A DNA stretch of 64,000 nucleotides from positions 217,169 to 281,168 of the forward strand of contig NZ_LTAQ01000012.1 of assembly GCF_001590835.1 (NCBI RefSeq), given 5' to 3'. The translations under genes and the position numbers were made by a program. Below, piece by piece: positions 51,715 through 63,190 of the stretch. The first letter of the stretch is position 1; each line of letters starts with the position of its first letter. The notes under the pieces were generated by a model. That model made no database searches. It saw only the letters and a program-made list of their open reading frames with translations, and was not told the DNA's origin. Origin of the DNA: Bacillus gaemokensis. GTDB lineage: Bacteria; Bacillota; Bacilli; Bacillales; Bacillaceae_G.

Positions 51715-53436
51715 TTAAGGTGCTTTTGTATAACCTAAGAAGTGGCTGCTCCAATAAGAGTTGTTTAATGAAACGATTTTAACACCATTGTCACCAGCTT
51801 GAATGAATGATTGGCCACCAAGATAGATACCCATGTGAGAAGGACCTGATTTATAAGTATTTTGGAAATAGATTAGATCGCCTGGTTGTGGATTTGAAGT
51901 TTTTGGTAGGCTGCTCCAATATCCTGCTACACTTTGACGGCTAATGTTATGACCAAATTTGTTAAAGACGTGGAAAATGTAACCACTGCAATCAACGCCA
52001 TTAGCAGAAGTACCGCCCCATACATATGGTACACCTTGCATTGATTTAGCATATGAAAGGATAGATGATGTATCACCACTATTGTTTGTATTGTTATTAT
52101 TATTGTTGTTTTGGTTTTGATTATTGTTGTTATTTGGCTTGTTAGGTTTATTGTCTACAGCGCCACCAACTGGTGTCTTAGAAAGGAAACGAGTTCCTAC
52201 ATAGCCAGTGCGACCGTTGTAGCTAATTTTGCTCCATCCGTAATGTTCAGAAATAACCTGTACTTTTTGGCCTTGTGGAAGAGCACCAATTACACTGTAA
52301 TTTGTACCTTCGCCACTACGTACGTTTAATGCAGACACATTAATGTAGTATTCACCAACAGATGTTTGTGGTTTTTCAGGTTGTTCTGGTTTCTCAGGTG
52401 TCGTGGTGCCACCTTTTACGAATTTCACAAATTCACTGCTTACATAACCAGTTTTACCGTTATGGTTGATTTTGAACCAACCATTTTCTACGCCAATTAC
52501 GTTTAATGTTTGACCATTTAATATGCCACCAAGCACACCGTGGTATGTAGCTGGACCTGTACGAACACGTAAAGAAGTTGCGTTAACAACATAAGTACCA
52601 CCAGTTTGAATGGTTACATTATTATTGTTTCCTTGTTGATCGTTACCTTGGACAACATTTTCATTAGAACCACCTTTTGTTACATAGTCCTTGCTTAAAT
52701 ATGCTGTTTGTCCTGCATAGTTAATTTTGAACCAATCTTGAACTTCTCCGATAACTTGTACAACTTGTCCTTTATGAACAGATCCTAAAGTTGTATGAGA
52801 AGTACTAGGGCCTGTACGAACGCGAAGAGAAGATACGTTTACCGTATAGTTTCCGCTTGCAGGTTTAACAGTTGTTTCGTTATTAGAAGAACCAGTATTG
52901 GAAGAAACGCCAGATACAAATTGTCCACTTACATAACCAGTTTTCCCATTATGGTTAATTTTGACCCAACCGTTTTCTTCTCCAATAACTTGTAATGTTT
53001 GTCCTTCATATACACGTCCCATAATAGAACTAGAAATATTTGGACTTGTGCGAACGCGTAATACATCAGCAGTAACTTTGTTTTTGCCACCTGTGCTAAC
53101 ATTTGTTGTTGCACCGTTTTTTGCGACAAATTGTCCACTAACGTAACCAGTTTTTCCATTATGGTTGATTTTGACCCAACCATTTTCTTCTCCAATTACG
53201 TTTAGCTTTTGACCCTCATATACGCGAGAGATAATGTCGTGAGAAGTACTAGATCCAGTGCGGACGTGTAATACGTCAGCCGTCACTGTGTAATTTGAAT
53301 TGTTTTGTGGTGCATTTTGGACAGTTTGTGTAACAGGTTTTTGTGTATTTTCAGGGGCAGCTTGAGCGGTATCAAGCCCTGGGGCTACTCCTCCTGCTAC
53401 AGACACTGCCGCAAGACCGGCAAGATATTTTTTCAT
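51715..53436 (-). CDS. Secreted NlpC/P60 endopeptidase with five SH3b domains
   Basis: 573 aa. Signal peptide MKKYLAGLAAVSVAGGVAPG with cleavage near AQA. Five SH3b repeats start at about 48, 117, 195, 280 and 365; each carries (L/R)xVRxG and GWxKINxNGxTGYV. A low-complexity Asn/Gln linker (about 425-455) leads to an NlpC/P60 domain with catalytic Cys in GVDCSGYIF, and SHMGIYLG with the His. It cleaves peptide stems of peptidoglycan, acting in wall turnover or cell separation. The repeats are similar enough at DNA level to allow copy-number changes. Confidence 0.92.
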   Translation of the reverse strand: MKKYLAGLAAVSVAGGVAPGLDTAQAAPENTQKPVTQTVQNAPQNNSNYTVTADVLHVRTGSSTSHDIISRVYEGQKLNVIGEENGWVKINHNGKTGYVSGQFVAKNGATTNVSTGGKNKVTADVLRVRTSPNISSSIMGRVYEGQTLQVIGEENGWVKINHNGKTGYVSGQFVSGVSSNTGSSNNETTVKPASGNYTVNVSSLRVRTGPSTSHTTLGSVHKGQVVQVIGEVQDWFKINYAGQTAYLSKDYVTKGGSNENVVQGNDQQGNNNNVTIQTGGTYVVNATSLRVRTGPATYHGVLGGILNGQTLNVIGVENGWFKINHNGKTGYVSSEFVKFVKGGTTTPEKPEQPEKPQTSVGEYYINVSALNVRSGEGTNYSVIGALPQGQKVQVISEHYGWSKISYNGRTGYVGTRFLSKTPVGGAVDNKPNKPNNNNNQNQNNNNNNNTNNSGDTSSILSYAKSMQGVPYVWGGTSANGVDCSGYIFHVFNKFGHNISRQSVAGYWSSLPKTSNPQPGDLIYFQNTYKSGPSHMGIYLGGQSFIQAGDNGVKIVSLNNSYWSSHFLGYTKAP

Positions 53437-53647
53437 GTTTTGTCGATTCCTTTCTGTCTGTATTATAGTGATGAAATATTTACCAACTGTTAAAAATTCT
53501 AAAAGGCATGTCGATTACTGTCAAGGGTTATGCGGGAATCTGAATATGTCAAAAAGATTACAAAATAAAATCAAGGTGCGAATCTGCCCCTTGATTTTAA
53601 ATGGAAATACATATGTTAAGAAATGGTTTAACTGAAATTATCCGTGT

Positions 53648-54520
53648 TTATGGTGATGGGGTGTTAGAAGTTAAAAAGCTTTGAATAAATGCTTTTTGGA
53701 GGAACTTAGTAATTGGTCCAACTTGTCCATCTTGAATGGCATTTCCATCAAGATGTGTCATAGGTAATATTTCTACAGTTGTTCCTGTAAAAAAGCATTC
53801 ATCTGCATTGTAAACATCACGAATACTGAACAGTTCCTCTTGTAGTGGAATTTGCGACTTGTTGGCTAAAGAGAGAGTGTATTGACGGATAATGCCGTTT
53901 AAGATGAGATGATTAGCGGGATGCGTATAAAGGATCCCGTTCTTTACAAGAAAAAAATTAGAGTGGCTACCTTCAGTAACGATTCCATTACGGACGAGAA
54001 GAGCTTCTTTACAGCCCTTGCGCTCGGCTTTTGTGGAAGCTAATACATTTGGCAATAAATTCAGCGATTTAATATCACAACGAAGCCAGCGTGTATCAGG
54101 TTCTGATATAGCCCGTACGCCATATTCAATCCACAAAGCAGGACGCTCCTTTTTGGAGATATAAGCATAGATTGTTGGGATCGCATCAAAAGAAAATGCA
54201 TGTGCACGAGCTTGTACTCCACGGGACACTTGTAAGTAGATTATCCCATCTTCGTGAAAGTTGTTATTTTCGAGTAACTTGTAGAGTAGCACGATGAGCT
54301 CAGCTTTGGAGAAAGGTAACGTTAATTCTATTTCATCCATTGAACGATATAATCTTGTTAAATGTGGATCTAATAGATGGAAGTTCCCTTTATAGATACG
54401 GATTACTTCATATACGCCATCTCCAAATTGTAAACCACGTTCTTCTAATTGTATGTATGGTTGTTTTTTATTTGTATCAATAACTGTATCATTCCATAAT
54501 ACAAATCTTTCATATGCCAT
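53648..54520 (-). CDS. dat: D-alanine aminotransferase
   Basis: 290 aa, fold-type IV PLP enzyme. LEERGLQFGDGVYEVIRIYKG at the N-terminus, Lys in RCDIKSLNLLPNVLA (PLP Schiff base, about 145), EGSHSNFFLVKNG and the TGTTVEILPM phosphate-binding loop identify Dat. It interconverts D-Ala and D-Glu with keto acids, feeding peptidoglycan precursors. A structured leader with a terminator lies upstream, so attenuation is likely. Confidence 0.93.
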   Translation of the reverse strand: MAYERFVLWNDTVIDTNKKQPYIQLEERGLQFGDGVYEVIRIYKGNFHLLDPHLTRLYRSMDEIELTLPFSKAELIVLLYKLLENNNFHEDGIIYLQVSRGVQARAHAFSFDAIPTIYAYISKKERPALWIEYGVRAISEPDTRWLRCDIKSLNLLPNVLASTKAERKGCKEALLVRNGIVTEGSHSNFFLVKNGILYTHPANHLILNGIIRQYTLSLANKSQIPLQEELFSIRDVYNADECFFTGTTVEILPMTHLDGNAIQDGQVGPITKFLQKAFIQSFLTSNTPSP

Positions 54521-55043
54521 TCTTCTTCCCGTCCTTTCCTAGAAAATTTATTTTTATTGTATTTTGCATATACAAATTCGCAAATGAGAAATAGGAATCC
54601 TGCTTTTTAGTGACAAAAAAAGCAACATTCATATTGAACGTTGCTAGCAACAATGTTGCATAAGGAGGGTAGCACTGTTTCATAGGGATATTGTCTTATG
54701 AAAAGCTTGATGGGTGACAAAAGCCGAACGGCTTTTATAAGACAATAAGTGTCACTTCCAGTAACATTAACTTATGAACAAGGGATTCTATTATTCCTCA
54801 AGGGGACCTTTTCCAATATGTGAAAAGATATGTGGGGAACATACAGAACTTTGTTTACAAGTTCAATTATAAAGGAGCTTCATGAATTTTATGTAAATAT
54901 TTGGTGAAGATTTTGTAATTTCGTCATGATAATGTAAAGACAGAAATATTCTTGGTTAAAGAAAGTGAAGCTTTAGTGAGGACTCTTTATTTCAATCGAT
55001 GAGTAGGCTTCATGAGTAACGAGATAAAAGAAAGACGCTGAGA
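54521..55043 (-). other. 523-nt region between ltaS and dat
   Basis: No ORF. On the minus strand it contains the dat leader: pseudoknot element (54691-54755), competing hairpins (54613-54659), then a 90-nt tract with the dat ribosome binding site. A possible promoter lies near 54850-54900 (TTTACA and TATAAT, non-ideal spacing). Confidence 0.6.
54605..54790 (-). ncRNA. Candidate cis-regulatory leader RNA of dat
   Basis: TTGTCTTAT (54691-54699) pairs with ATAAGACAA (54737-54745) and GTGACA (54714-54719) with TGTCAC (54750-54755); the two pairings cross, forming a pseudoknot with an inner hairpin AAAAGCC/GGCTTTT. Downstream, GCAAC-AAT-GTTGC (54647-54659) competes with a terminator AGCAAC...GTTGCT plus seven T residues (54615-54645). 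The plan (aptamer, switch, terminator, gene) is that of a riboswitch. It does not match a class I know. Confidence 0.5.
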
Positions 55044-55060
55044 TTACTCAGCGCCTTTTT
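55034..55060. terminator. Terminator overlapping ltaS stop
   Basis: GACGCTGAG/CTCAGCGCC stem; T-rich on both flanks. Confidence 0.85.
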
Positions 55061-56972
55061 TTTCTTCTTTAATAGTTGTTTTTACTTCGCCAGTTTTAAT
55101 TTTGTTGCTTTCAGAGAAACGAAGTAAATCTCCCTCAATCAGTTGATCGGACATGCGCAGTTCATTTTGTGCACGGTCAATCATTGCTTGGGCTTCTTCT
55201 TTTGGTAATTGAACAACTTCGCCGGTCGTACGATCATAGAATGTACTGTTCGCATACATGTACTTGTCTGTAACGAAGCTACCGTCACGAAGGACAACAA
55301 ATCCTTTATTATCTGGTGAGAATACATCATGACCGAAGCGGACATCATTGCTTGAGTCAACACCAAGTAAGTTTAGAATTGTTGGTTTAATATCAATTTC
55401 ACCAGTTGGTTTTGAAATGGTTTTGCCTTCTGTTTGACCTGGAACGTGAATGTACATCGGTGTACGTTGTAAGTTCATATGATCAAATGTTGTAATTTCT
55501 TCTTTGCCTAAGAATTGTGCCATTGCACGGTTATGGTTTTCAGAAATACCATAGTGGTCACCGTAGAATACGATAACAGAGTTATCATAAAGGCCTTCAG
55601 CTTTCAGACGTTCAATGAAGTTTTTCATTGCTTCGTCTAAGTAACGAGCTGTTACCATGTAATCGTCAAATACGCGATCACCAGAGTTGTAAGGGTCAAT
55701 TAATTTTGTGTCATCATCGTACGTAAATGGATAGTGATTGGTTAAACTAAGGAAGCGAGTATAGAATGGCTTCTTCACTTGTTTTAACATATCCACTGAT
55801 TGATTAAAGTACTCGATATCTTTTAATCCCCAGTTTAACTTTGTTTCTGGTGTGATTTTGTAGTCCAGTTCGTTATAGTAACGATCGTAACCAAGTGCAG
55901 GGTACATGATGTTACGGTTCCAGAATGTTGCGTTGTTTGCATGGAATACAGCTGTGTAATAGCCTTGCTGACGCAGGATTTCTGGTGTTGCAGTATATTC
56001 GTTATTACCGTGTGTAAAGAATACAGCACCACGATCTAACGGGTATAGTGATGTATCTACTAAGAATTCAGCATCCGATGTCTTTCCTTGTCCAGTTTGG
56101 TGGAAGAAGTTATCGAAGTAATAACTTTCTTTTGCAAATTGGTTTAAGAATGGTGTAACCTCTTTACCGTTTACAGTTGCACCAATTAAGAATGTTTGTA
56201 ATGACTCAAGAGAAACAACGATTACGTTTTTTCCTTTGGCAGTTCCAAACATATTTGGATCTGGTTTACTTTGTATTGTCTTCACATAGTTTTCTGTTTC
56301 TTGTAATTTGCTACCATCAGCAAATGCTTTTTGTGAACTTGATTTAGCTTGCAAGCCAAGATCATATACTTGGTGTGTATATAAACCTAAGTTTTTCACA
56401 AGCATAACGCGGTCAAATGAACGTGTTAATAACTCTGGACGCTCAGTTTCTGCAAGACCTAAGTTTACGAAGAAAATAGCAACCGTTGATACGAAGTATA
56501 AAGAACGCATTGGACGTGACACGCGCTCAGTTTTTGCGAAATTCTTCTTTTTCTTTAATAGAATCGAAAAGATAATAATATCAGCAAATGCAACGATGAT
56601 TTTGTAATTAAATAGTTCTTTTACACTAGATCCTAGTTGTCCGAAGTTGGATGTTTGCCCAAGTACCGGTAAAGTAACGAAGTCATTGTAGAATCCGTAG
56701 AACATTACGTTACCAACAAGAACGATTGTTAAAACAAAATCAATTCCAAGTGCTATATAGTTACGTTTCTTTCCTTTTGCAAATAATGCAAGACCCACAA
56801 GCAGTAATGATGCTGCCAATGGACTAATAAATAAAATAAATTCTTGCATGAAAGATTCAAGTTTTAAATCAAAGCTCGTACGTGTAATAATGTAAGTTTT
56901 TAGCCATAAGGCCAAAGCAACGAACAAAGTAAAACGCACATTATAAAATTGTGATTTTAAAGATTCCTTCAT
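55044..56972 (-). CDS. ltaS: Lipoteichoic acid synthase LtaS
   Basis: 642 aa. Five N-terminal helices (about 10-200) and an extracellular alkaline-phosphatase-fold domain: VVSLESLQTFLIG (metal-binding Glu), catalytic Thr in GQGKTSDAEFLVD (about 305), NATFWNRN, and FYGDHYGISENHN with the Asp/His metal ligands. It polymerises glycerol phosphate from phosphatidylglycerol onto a glycolipid anchor. Length fits B. subtilis LtaS. It reinforces the teichoic acid theme of the window. Confidence 0.95.
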   Translation of the reverse strand: MKESLKSQFYNVRFTLFVALALWLKTYIITRTSFDLKLESFMQEFILFISPLAASLLLVGLALFAKGKKRNYIALGIDFVLTIVLVGNVMFYGFYNDFVTLPVLGQTSNFGQLGSSVKELFNYKIIVAFADIIIFSILLKKKKNFAKTERVSRPMRSLYFVSTVAIFFVNLGLAETERPELLTRSFDRVMLVKNLGLYTHQVYDLGLQAKSSSQKAFADGSKLQETENYVKTIQSKPDPNMFGTAKGKNVIVVSLESLQTFLIGATVNGKEVTPFLNQFAKESYYFDNFFHQTGQGKTSDAEFLVDTSLYPLDRGAVFFTHGNNEYTATPEILRQQGYYTAVFHANNATFWNRNIMYPALGYDRYYNELDYKITPETKLNWGLKDIEYFNQSVDMLKQVKKPFYTRFLSLTNHYPFTYDDDTKLIDPYNSGDRVFDDYMVTARYLDEAMKNFIERLKAEGLYDNSVIVFYGDHYGISENHNRAMAQFLGKEEITTFDHMNLQRTPMYIHVPGQTEGKTISKPTGEIDIKPTILNLLGVDSSNDVRFGHDVFSPDNKGFVVLRDGSFVTDKYMYANSTFYDRTTGEVVQLPKEEAQAMIDRAQNELRMSDQLIEGDLLRFSESNKIKTGEVKTTIKEEKKGAE

Positions 56973-57400
56973 CCATTTTCACCCTTTCTCTATCAGGCTT
57001 GGTCGATTTTGGAGCAAAAAATGCTAAAATAAAAAATACATAGTTTTCTTGGCCATGAGTAGAGTTTCCTATATAACCCCTATACGACTTTAACTATGCA
57101 TACCCTTTTGGTGTCTCTTCATTCCTTTTGTTGACTCATAAGTATAACGTCATTTCTGTATTATACAACAAAATCTAATTCTTAGAAACACTATATCATT
57201 TTACAGTTTTTGTATTTTCGTTGTTGCTGACAGAGAACACTTTAACATTGGTTTATATGCTCGTCAACTAGAAAATATAACAAAGATAAAAGGGAATGTT
57301 AAGAGAAATTAGATATTTCATGTTGAGAAAATATGAACAGGAATCCTCAACATGTTTACTAGAAAACTATTATATGAAGGGAAATAGCTAGAAAATAACG

Positions 57401-57414
57401 CGAACACTTGTTCT
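57401..57414 (+). promoter_or_regulatory. LexA (SOS) box candidate
   Basis: CGAACACTTGTTCT contains GAAC-N4-GTTC, the core of the Bacillus SOS box, with one inner and one end mismatch to the consensus. It overlaps the -35 box. Confidence 0.45.
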
Positions 57415-57436
57415 TTTGTTATCTATCTGTTACAAT
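57408..57436 (+). promoter_or_regulatory. Promoter of YkvA-like operon
   Basis: TTGTTC (57408-57413), 17-nt spacer, TACAAT (57431-57436). Confidence 0.65.
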
Positions 57437-57595
57437 ATAGTGAAACTTTCATCAATGAGAGATGAATTTTGGTTGGTAGATTATGTGTATATTTGATGAA
57501 TCTTTACTTGAATAACATAGGTCGTTTTTTCTTTTGGTGAAGGTATATCTATTTTTTTCGTGTGATGAAAAAAATAAAACATGGGAGCTGTTGAT

Positions 57596-57961
57596 ATGGA
57601 ACGTAAATTTTCAGTCGAAGCGTTTTGGACGAAGGTAAAACAAGTAGCAAAACAAGCGGGACAGTCGGTCATTTATGCGAGTTTATTATTGTTTTACGTA
57701 ATACAAAGGCCAGATGTTCCCAAGCGAGTAAAGGCAACAATTATTGGGGCACTTGCTTACTTTATTGCACCAATTGATGCGATTCCGGATTTTATAGCTG
57801 GAATTGGTTATACGGATGATTTGGGTGCATTAACAGCTGCACTGTTGCAAGCATCTATGTATGTAAATGAAGATGTAAAAGAAAAAGCACAGGTGAAATT
57901 AGCGGATTGGTTCGGTTCTGATATAGACACGTCGTTTATCGATCAAAAATTAGATCAATAG
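57596..57961 (+). CDS. YkvA-family (DUF1232) membrane protein
   Basis: 121 aa from ATG 57596; the upstream ATG 57581 overlaps the GGGAG site. YFIAPIDAIPDFIAGIGYTDDLGALTAALLQ is the DUF1232 core (PIDxIPDxIPxxGxxDD). One or two hydrophobic segments. The role is unknown. A possible SOS box in the promoter suggests damage-linked expression. Confidence 0.87.
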   Translation: MERKFSVEAFWTKVKQVAKQAGQSVIYASLLLFYVIQRPDVPKRVKATIIGALAYFIAPIDAIPDFIAGIGYTDDLGALTAALLQASMYVNEDVKEKAQVKLADWFGSDIDTSFIDQKLDQ

Positions 57962-58011
57962 GTGAGGACTGTCATGTACTGGCAGGGAGAACATAAGCGA
58001 GGAAGTGCACT

Positions 58012-58506
58012 ATGCCATCAGGAAAAACACATACGAAGATAAACTTACTTTCTCTTCCGATTGTTTTGTTTATGCTTGTTTCGTATGGACTAACAAATTT
58101 TGATTTTCTTTTAACTTTTGCGATTGGATTTCTAATTGGTACGTTCTTTTTAACACCAGATTTAGATATTCATAGTAACGCCTATAATAAATGGGGGCTA
58201 CTGCGGATTTTTTGGTATCCGTATCAATGTGTGATGCCACATCGTTCTTTTTTAACGCATACGATTGTAATTGGTGACCTCATTCGTATCTTGTATATGC
58301 TATTAGTCTTTTCGCCATTTTTATACATATTAAATATAACGGTATTAGACGGAAAGCTAGTAGAAATTGCAAAGGGACATGATGTAGCTTTAACGACATT
58401 TGTGATTGGAGTGATTGCTGCAAGTGCACTCCACATTATAGCTGATCGATTGAATACACGCCGGAAAAGGCTGATGCGAAAAAAGAAAAAAAGACGGAGA
58501 AGATAG
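58012..58506 (+). CDS. DUF2227-like putative metal-binding membrane protein
   Basis: 164 aa, AGCGAGGAAG site. SGKTHTKINL, TPDLDIHSN and PHRSFLTHTIVIGDL give a His/Asp pattern typical of DUF2227, with a late His (ALHIIAD). Three to four helices and a very basic tail. Probably co-transcribed with the YkvA-like gene (50-nt gap). Function is unknown. Confidence 0.8.
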   Translation: MPSGKTHTKINLLSLPIVLFMLVSYGLTNFDFLLTFAIGFLIGTFFLTPDLDIHSNAYNKWGLLRIFWYPYQCVMPHRSFLTHTIVIGDLIRILYMLLVFSPFLYILNITVLDGKLVEIAKGHDVALTTFVIGVIAASALHIIADRLNTRRKRLMRKKKKRRRR

Positions 58507-58507
58507 G

Positions 58508-58535
58508 GCACTTGCATATTGCAAGTGCTTTTTCT
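58508..58535 (+). terminator. Terminator after DUF2227-like gene
   Basis: GCACTTGC-ATATT-GCAAGTGC followed by TTTTTC. Confidence 0.9.
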
Positions 58536-58941
58536 GTATAATGTCAAATGCACTATAAGAATTCTAAACAAACATTTGTTTAAGTAGAAATGGATTGTGA
58601 TGATAGCTTTTTCGCGAATTAATCAAACGTTTGTTTAAAAAGTAAGATAAGAAAAAATTATTTTGTTTCCTATATTAATGTTGTATTACGTCAATGAATA
58701 AAAATTTTTCTCTTTAAGGGTATTGCTTAAAGAGAATGAGGGTTATTTAATGAAAAATTAGAAAATTCTTTCGGAAAATCTTTTTTAAAAGAAAATGATG
58801 TGGTAAAGTAATAAATGCAACAATTTGAAAACGTTTTCTCAAAACGTTTTTCTTTTAGCTTTAAAGGTATGATGACCCGGTAGTCTATTGATAGGGTTAT
58901 AAGGATTTCAAAACAGGGGATTATAGAAAGGGAGAGGGACA
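58536..58941 (+). promoter_or_regulatory. Regulatory region of the lactate permease gene
   Basis: No ORF. TAAACAAACATTTGTTTA (58565-58582) and TCAAACGTTTGTTTAA (58623-58638) are related palindromes, 55 bp apart, of a TetR-type kind. CTCTTTAAG/CTTAAAGAG (58710-58734) is a perfect palindrome. TTGAAAACGTTTTCT (58825-58839) matches the CcpA cre consensus, and a second, weaker copy follows. Confidence 0.6.
58825..58839 (+). promoter_or_regulatory. CcpA cre site
   Basis: TTGAAAACGTTTTCT fits WTGNAANCGNWNNCW at every position, about 100 nt upstream of the lactate permease start. Confidence 0.7.
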
Positions 58942-60597
58942 ATGGGCACATGGACACAAGTTTACGATCCGTTCGGTAATATTTGGATTTCCGCAGCGGT
59001 GGCACTTATTCCAATTATCTTTTTTTTCTTGGCTTTAGCAGTTTTTCGTATGAAGGGGTATGTAGCAGGATTTATTACAGTTGTATTAACAATTTTAGTT
59101 GCGCTCTTTGCGTATAAAATGCCGTTTACAATGGCGATGGCAGCAACAGGATATGGTTTTACATATGGATTGTGGCCGATTGCTTGGATTATTGTGATGT
59201 CGGTATTTTTATATAAAATTTCTGTAAAAACAGGGCAGTTTGATGTGATTCGTGCATCCGTACTATCGATTACGAACGATCACCGTTTACTTGTTATTTT
59301 AATTGGTTTTTCATTTGGGGCGTTTTTGGAAGGGGCGGCAGGATTTGGTGCGCCGGTCGCAATTACTGCAGCGCTTCTTGCTGGTCTTGGCTTAAATCCG
59401 TTATACGCAGCTGGACTTTGCTTGATTGCAAATACAGCGCCGGTAGCATTTGGAGCAATGGGGATTCCCATTACAGTTGCGGGGCAAGTAACGGGTATTG
59501 ATCCACATAAAATCGGACAAATGGCTGGGCACCAATTGCCGTTCTTATCTATGTTCGTTCCATTCTTTATCGTATTTTTAATGGATGGCTTTAAAGGTGT
59601 AAAACAAACATGGCCTGCATTATTTGTAGCAGGGAGCTCCTTTGCGATTACACAATTTATTACAGCGACGTTTTTAGGACCAGAGCTTCCGGATATTACA
59701 TCAGCACTTGTTAGCTTAGTATGTCTAGCGTTATTCCTAAAAGTATGGCAACCAAAAGAAATCTATCAATCTAATCAAGCGAAAGCTGAAGCGGCAGCGA
59801 CAGCATCATCCATGCCAAAATTAACAGCAGGAAAAGTTGTGAAAGCTTGGTCACCATTTATCATTTTAACGATTACGGTTGTCATCTGGAGTCAGAATTT
59901 CTTTAAAGCGTTATTTACTTCAGGCGGGGCGCTAGAAGGTCTTGTCTTTAAGTTTCAAATTCCAGGTTTGCATAATTTAGTAATGAAGGCAGAGCCAATT
60001 GTAAATAAACCAACGCCTTATGATGCAGTATTAAAGCTTGATATTCTATCAGCAACAGGAACAGCAATTTTGATTGCTTGTATTATTTCGATATTTCTAT
60101 TAAAAATGAGTGCAAAACAAGCAGTTGAGACGTTCGTAGAAACATTACAAGAATTAAAAATGCCAATTCTATCTATCGGTCTCGTATTAGGATTTGCATT
60201 TATCGCAAACTATTCTGGTCTATCATCGACACTAGCATTAGCGTTAGCTGGAACAGGTGGATTATTCCCATTCTTCTCACCATTCCTTGGCTGGCTCGGC
60301 GTATTCTTAACAGGATCAGATACATCGGCGAACGCATTGTTCTCCAATCTACAAGCGATTACAGCACAGCAAGTTGGCGTAGAAGAAGTATTACTTGTTG
60401 CGGCAAATACAACAGGTGGTGTGACGGGTAAAATGATTTCACCGCAATCGATTGCGATCGCGTGTGCAGCAGTAGGACTCGCTGGAAAAGAATCTGATTT
60501 ATTCCGTTTTACAGTAAAACATAGCTTATTCTTTGTAATCATTGTCGGGATTATGACATATGTACAAGCTTATTATTTAACGTGGATGATACCGTAA
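58942..60597 (+). CDS. lctP: L-lactate permease (LctP family)
   Basis: 551 aa with about 12-14 helices. [53 protein letters not shown] and [24 protein letters not shown] are the LctP signature. It imports L-lactate (and probably glycolate) by proton symport. Upstream cre sites predict repression by good carbon sources. GGGAGAGGG precedes the ATG. Confidence 0.95.
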   Translation: MGTWTQVYDPFGNIWISAAVALIPIIFFFLALAVFRMKGYVAGFITVVLTILVALFAYKMPFTMAMAATGYGFTYGLWPIAWIIVMSVFLYKISVKTGQFDVIRASVLSITNDHRLLVILIGFSFGAFLEGAAGFGAPVAITAALLAGLGLNPLYAAGLCLIANTAPVAFGAMGIPITVAGQVTGIDPHKIGQMAGHQLPFLSMFVPFFIVFLMDGFKGVKQTWPALFVAGSSFAITQFITATFLGPELPDITSALVSLVCLALFLKVWQPKEIYQSNQAKAEAAATASSMPKLTAGKVVKAWSPFIILTITVVIWSQNFFKALFTSGGALEGLVFKFQIPGLHNLVMKAEPIVNKPTPYDAVLKLDILSATGTAILIACIISIFLLKMSAKQAVETFVETLQELKMPILSIGLVLGFAFIANYSGLSSTLALALAGTGGLFPFFSPFLGWLGVFLTGSDTSANALFSNLQAITAQQVGVEEVLLVAANTTGGVTGKMISPQSIAIACAAVGLAGKESDLFRFTVKHSLFFVIIVGIMTYVQAYYLTWMIP

Positions 60598-60605
60598 ATA
60601 GTGAA

Positions 60606-60636
60606 AGATGCTCGAATCGTGCGGGTATCTTTTTTG
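60606..60636 (+). terminator. Terminator after lactate permease
   Basis: AGATGCTCG/CGGGTATCT stem (G-U pairs) and six T residues. Confidence 0.7.
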
Positions 60637-60639
60637 AGA

Positions 60640-60689
60640 TATCGGCGGAAACTATCACTTTATCGGCGATTTTACAAGGGATATCGACT
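60640..60689 (+). repeat. Three TATCGGCG-type repeats phased at 21 bp
   Basis: TATCGGCG at 60640 and 60661, TATCGACT at 60682; spacing is exactly 21 bp each. Located between a terminator and the thiC promoter. Confidence 0.75.
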
Positions 60690-60730
60690 AACAGACAAAA
60701 AACGACATCTGAAAATGAAAAATCATTTCT

Positions 60731-60758
60731 TTGCATTTTTCAGATTATCGTGTATGAT
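60731..60758 (+). promoter_or_regulatory. thiC promoter
   Basis: TTGCAT (60731-60736), 16-nt spacer, TATGAT (60753-60758), 30 nt before the TPP aptamer. An inverted repeat ATCTGAAAA/TTTTCAGAT overlaps it. Confidence 0.6.
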
Positions 60759-60788
60759 GGGAAAGTATTGAAAATTAAATCAGTGATA

Positions 60789-60885
60789 AACTAGGGGTGC
60801 CCAATTAATGCGTGGGCTGAGAGAGAAGCGCGATAACTTCTTAACCCTCTGGACCTGATCTGGCTCGTACCAGCGTAGGGAAGTT
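60789..60885 (+). ncRNA. TPP (thi-box) riboswitch aptamer
   Basis: GGGGTGCCC, GGGCTGAGA, AACCCTCTGGACCTGATCTGG (in parts: ACCTGATCTGG) and TACCAGCGTAGGGAAGT are the conserved TPP aptamer blocks, closed by AACT/AGTT. CTGGCTC in the aptamer can pair with GAGCCAG of the downstream terminator, so TPP binding should favour termination before thiC. Confidence 0.96.
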
Positions 60886-60912
60886 AACGGCTTTACATAA
60901 CAATGTCTTATG

Positions 60913-60952
60913 AGCCAGGTCCTTATTTTACTATGGACCTGGCTTTTTTTAT
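60913..60952 (+). terminator. Riboswitch expression-platform terminator
   Basis: AGCCAGGTCC/GGACCTGGCT perfect stem with 12-nt loop and eight T residues. Confidence 0.95.
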
Positions 60953-63085
<2,133 letters not shown>

Positions 63086-63151
63086 TAGGGAATGCACGAT
63101 TCCGAACACCTTTTTACTTGATTGATCACATGTACCTAACTTAAATATAGA

Positions 63152-63190
63152 AGCCCCCTTTGCTAAGACGGTAGCGGAGGGGGCTATTAT
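63152..63190. terminator. Terminator between thiC and cydB
   Basis: AGCCCCC/GGGGGCT stem with inner GCT/AGC, convergent genes either side; T-run weak. Confidence 0.7.

Larger units (their letters stand above)
56973..57595. other. 623-nt divergent intergenic region
   Basis: No ORF. It contains the ltaS promoter region (TATAAT-like box on the minus strand near 57165), an inverted repeat CATGTTGAG/CTCAACATG (57319-57354), and the promoter and LexA-like box of the YkvA-type gene. Confidence 0.6.

Noticed and set aside
54605-54790. T-box leader for dat
   Set aside because: The T-box consensus (TGGNACCGCG) and specifier-loop features are absent.
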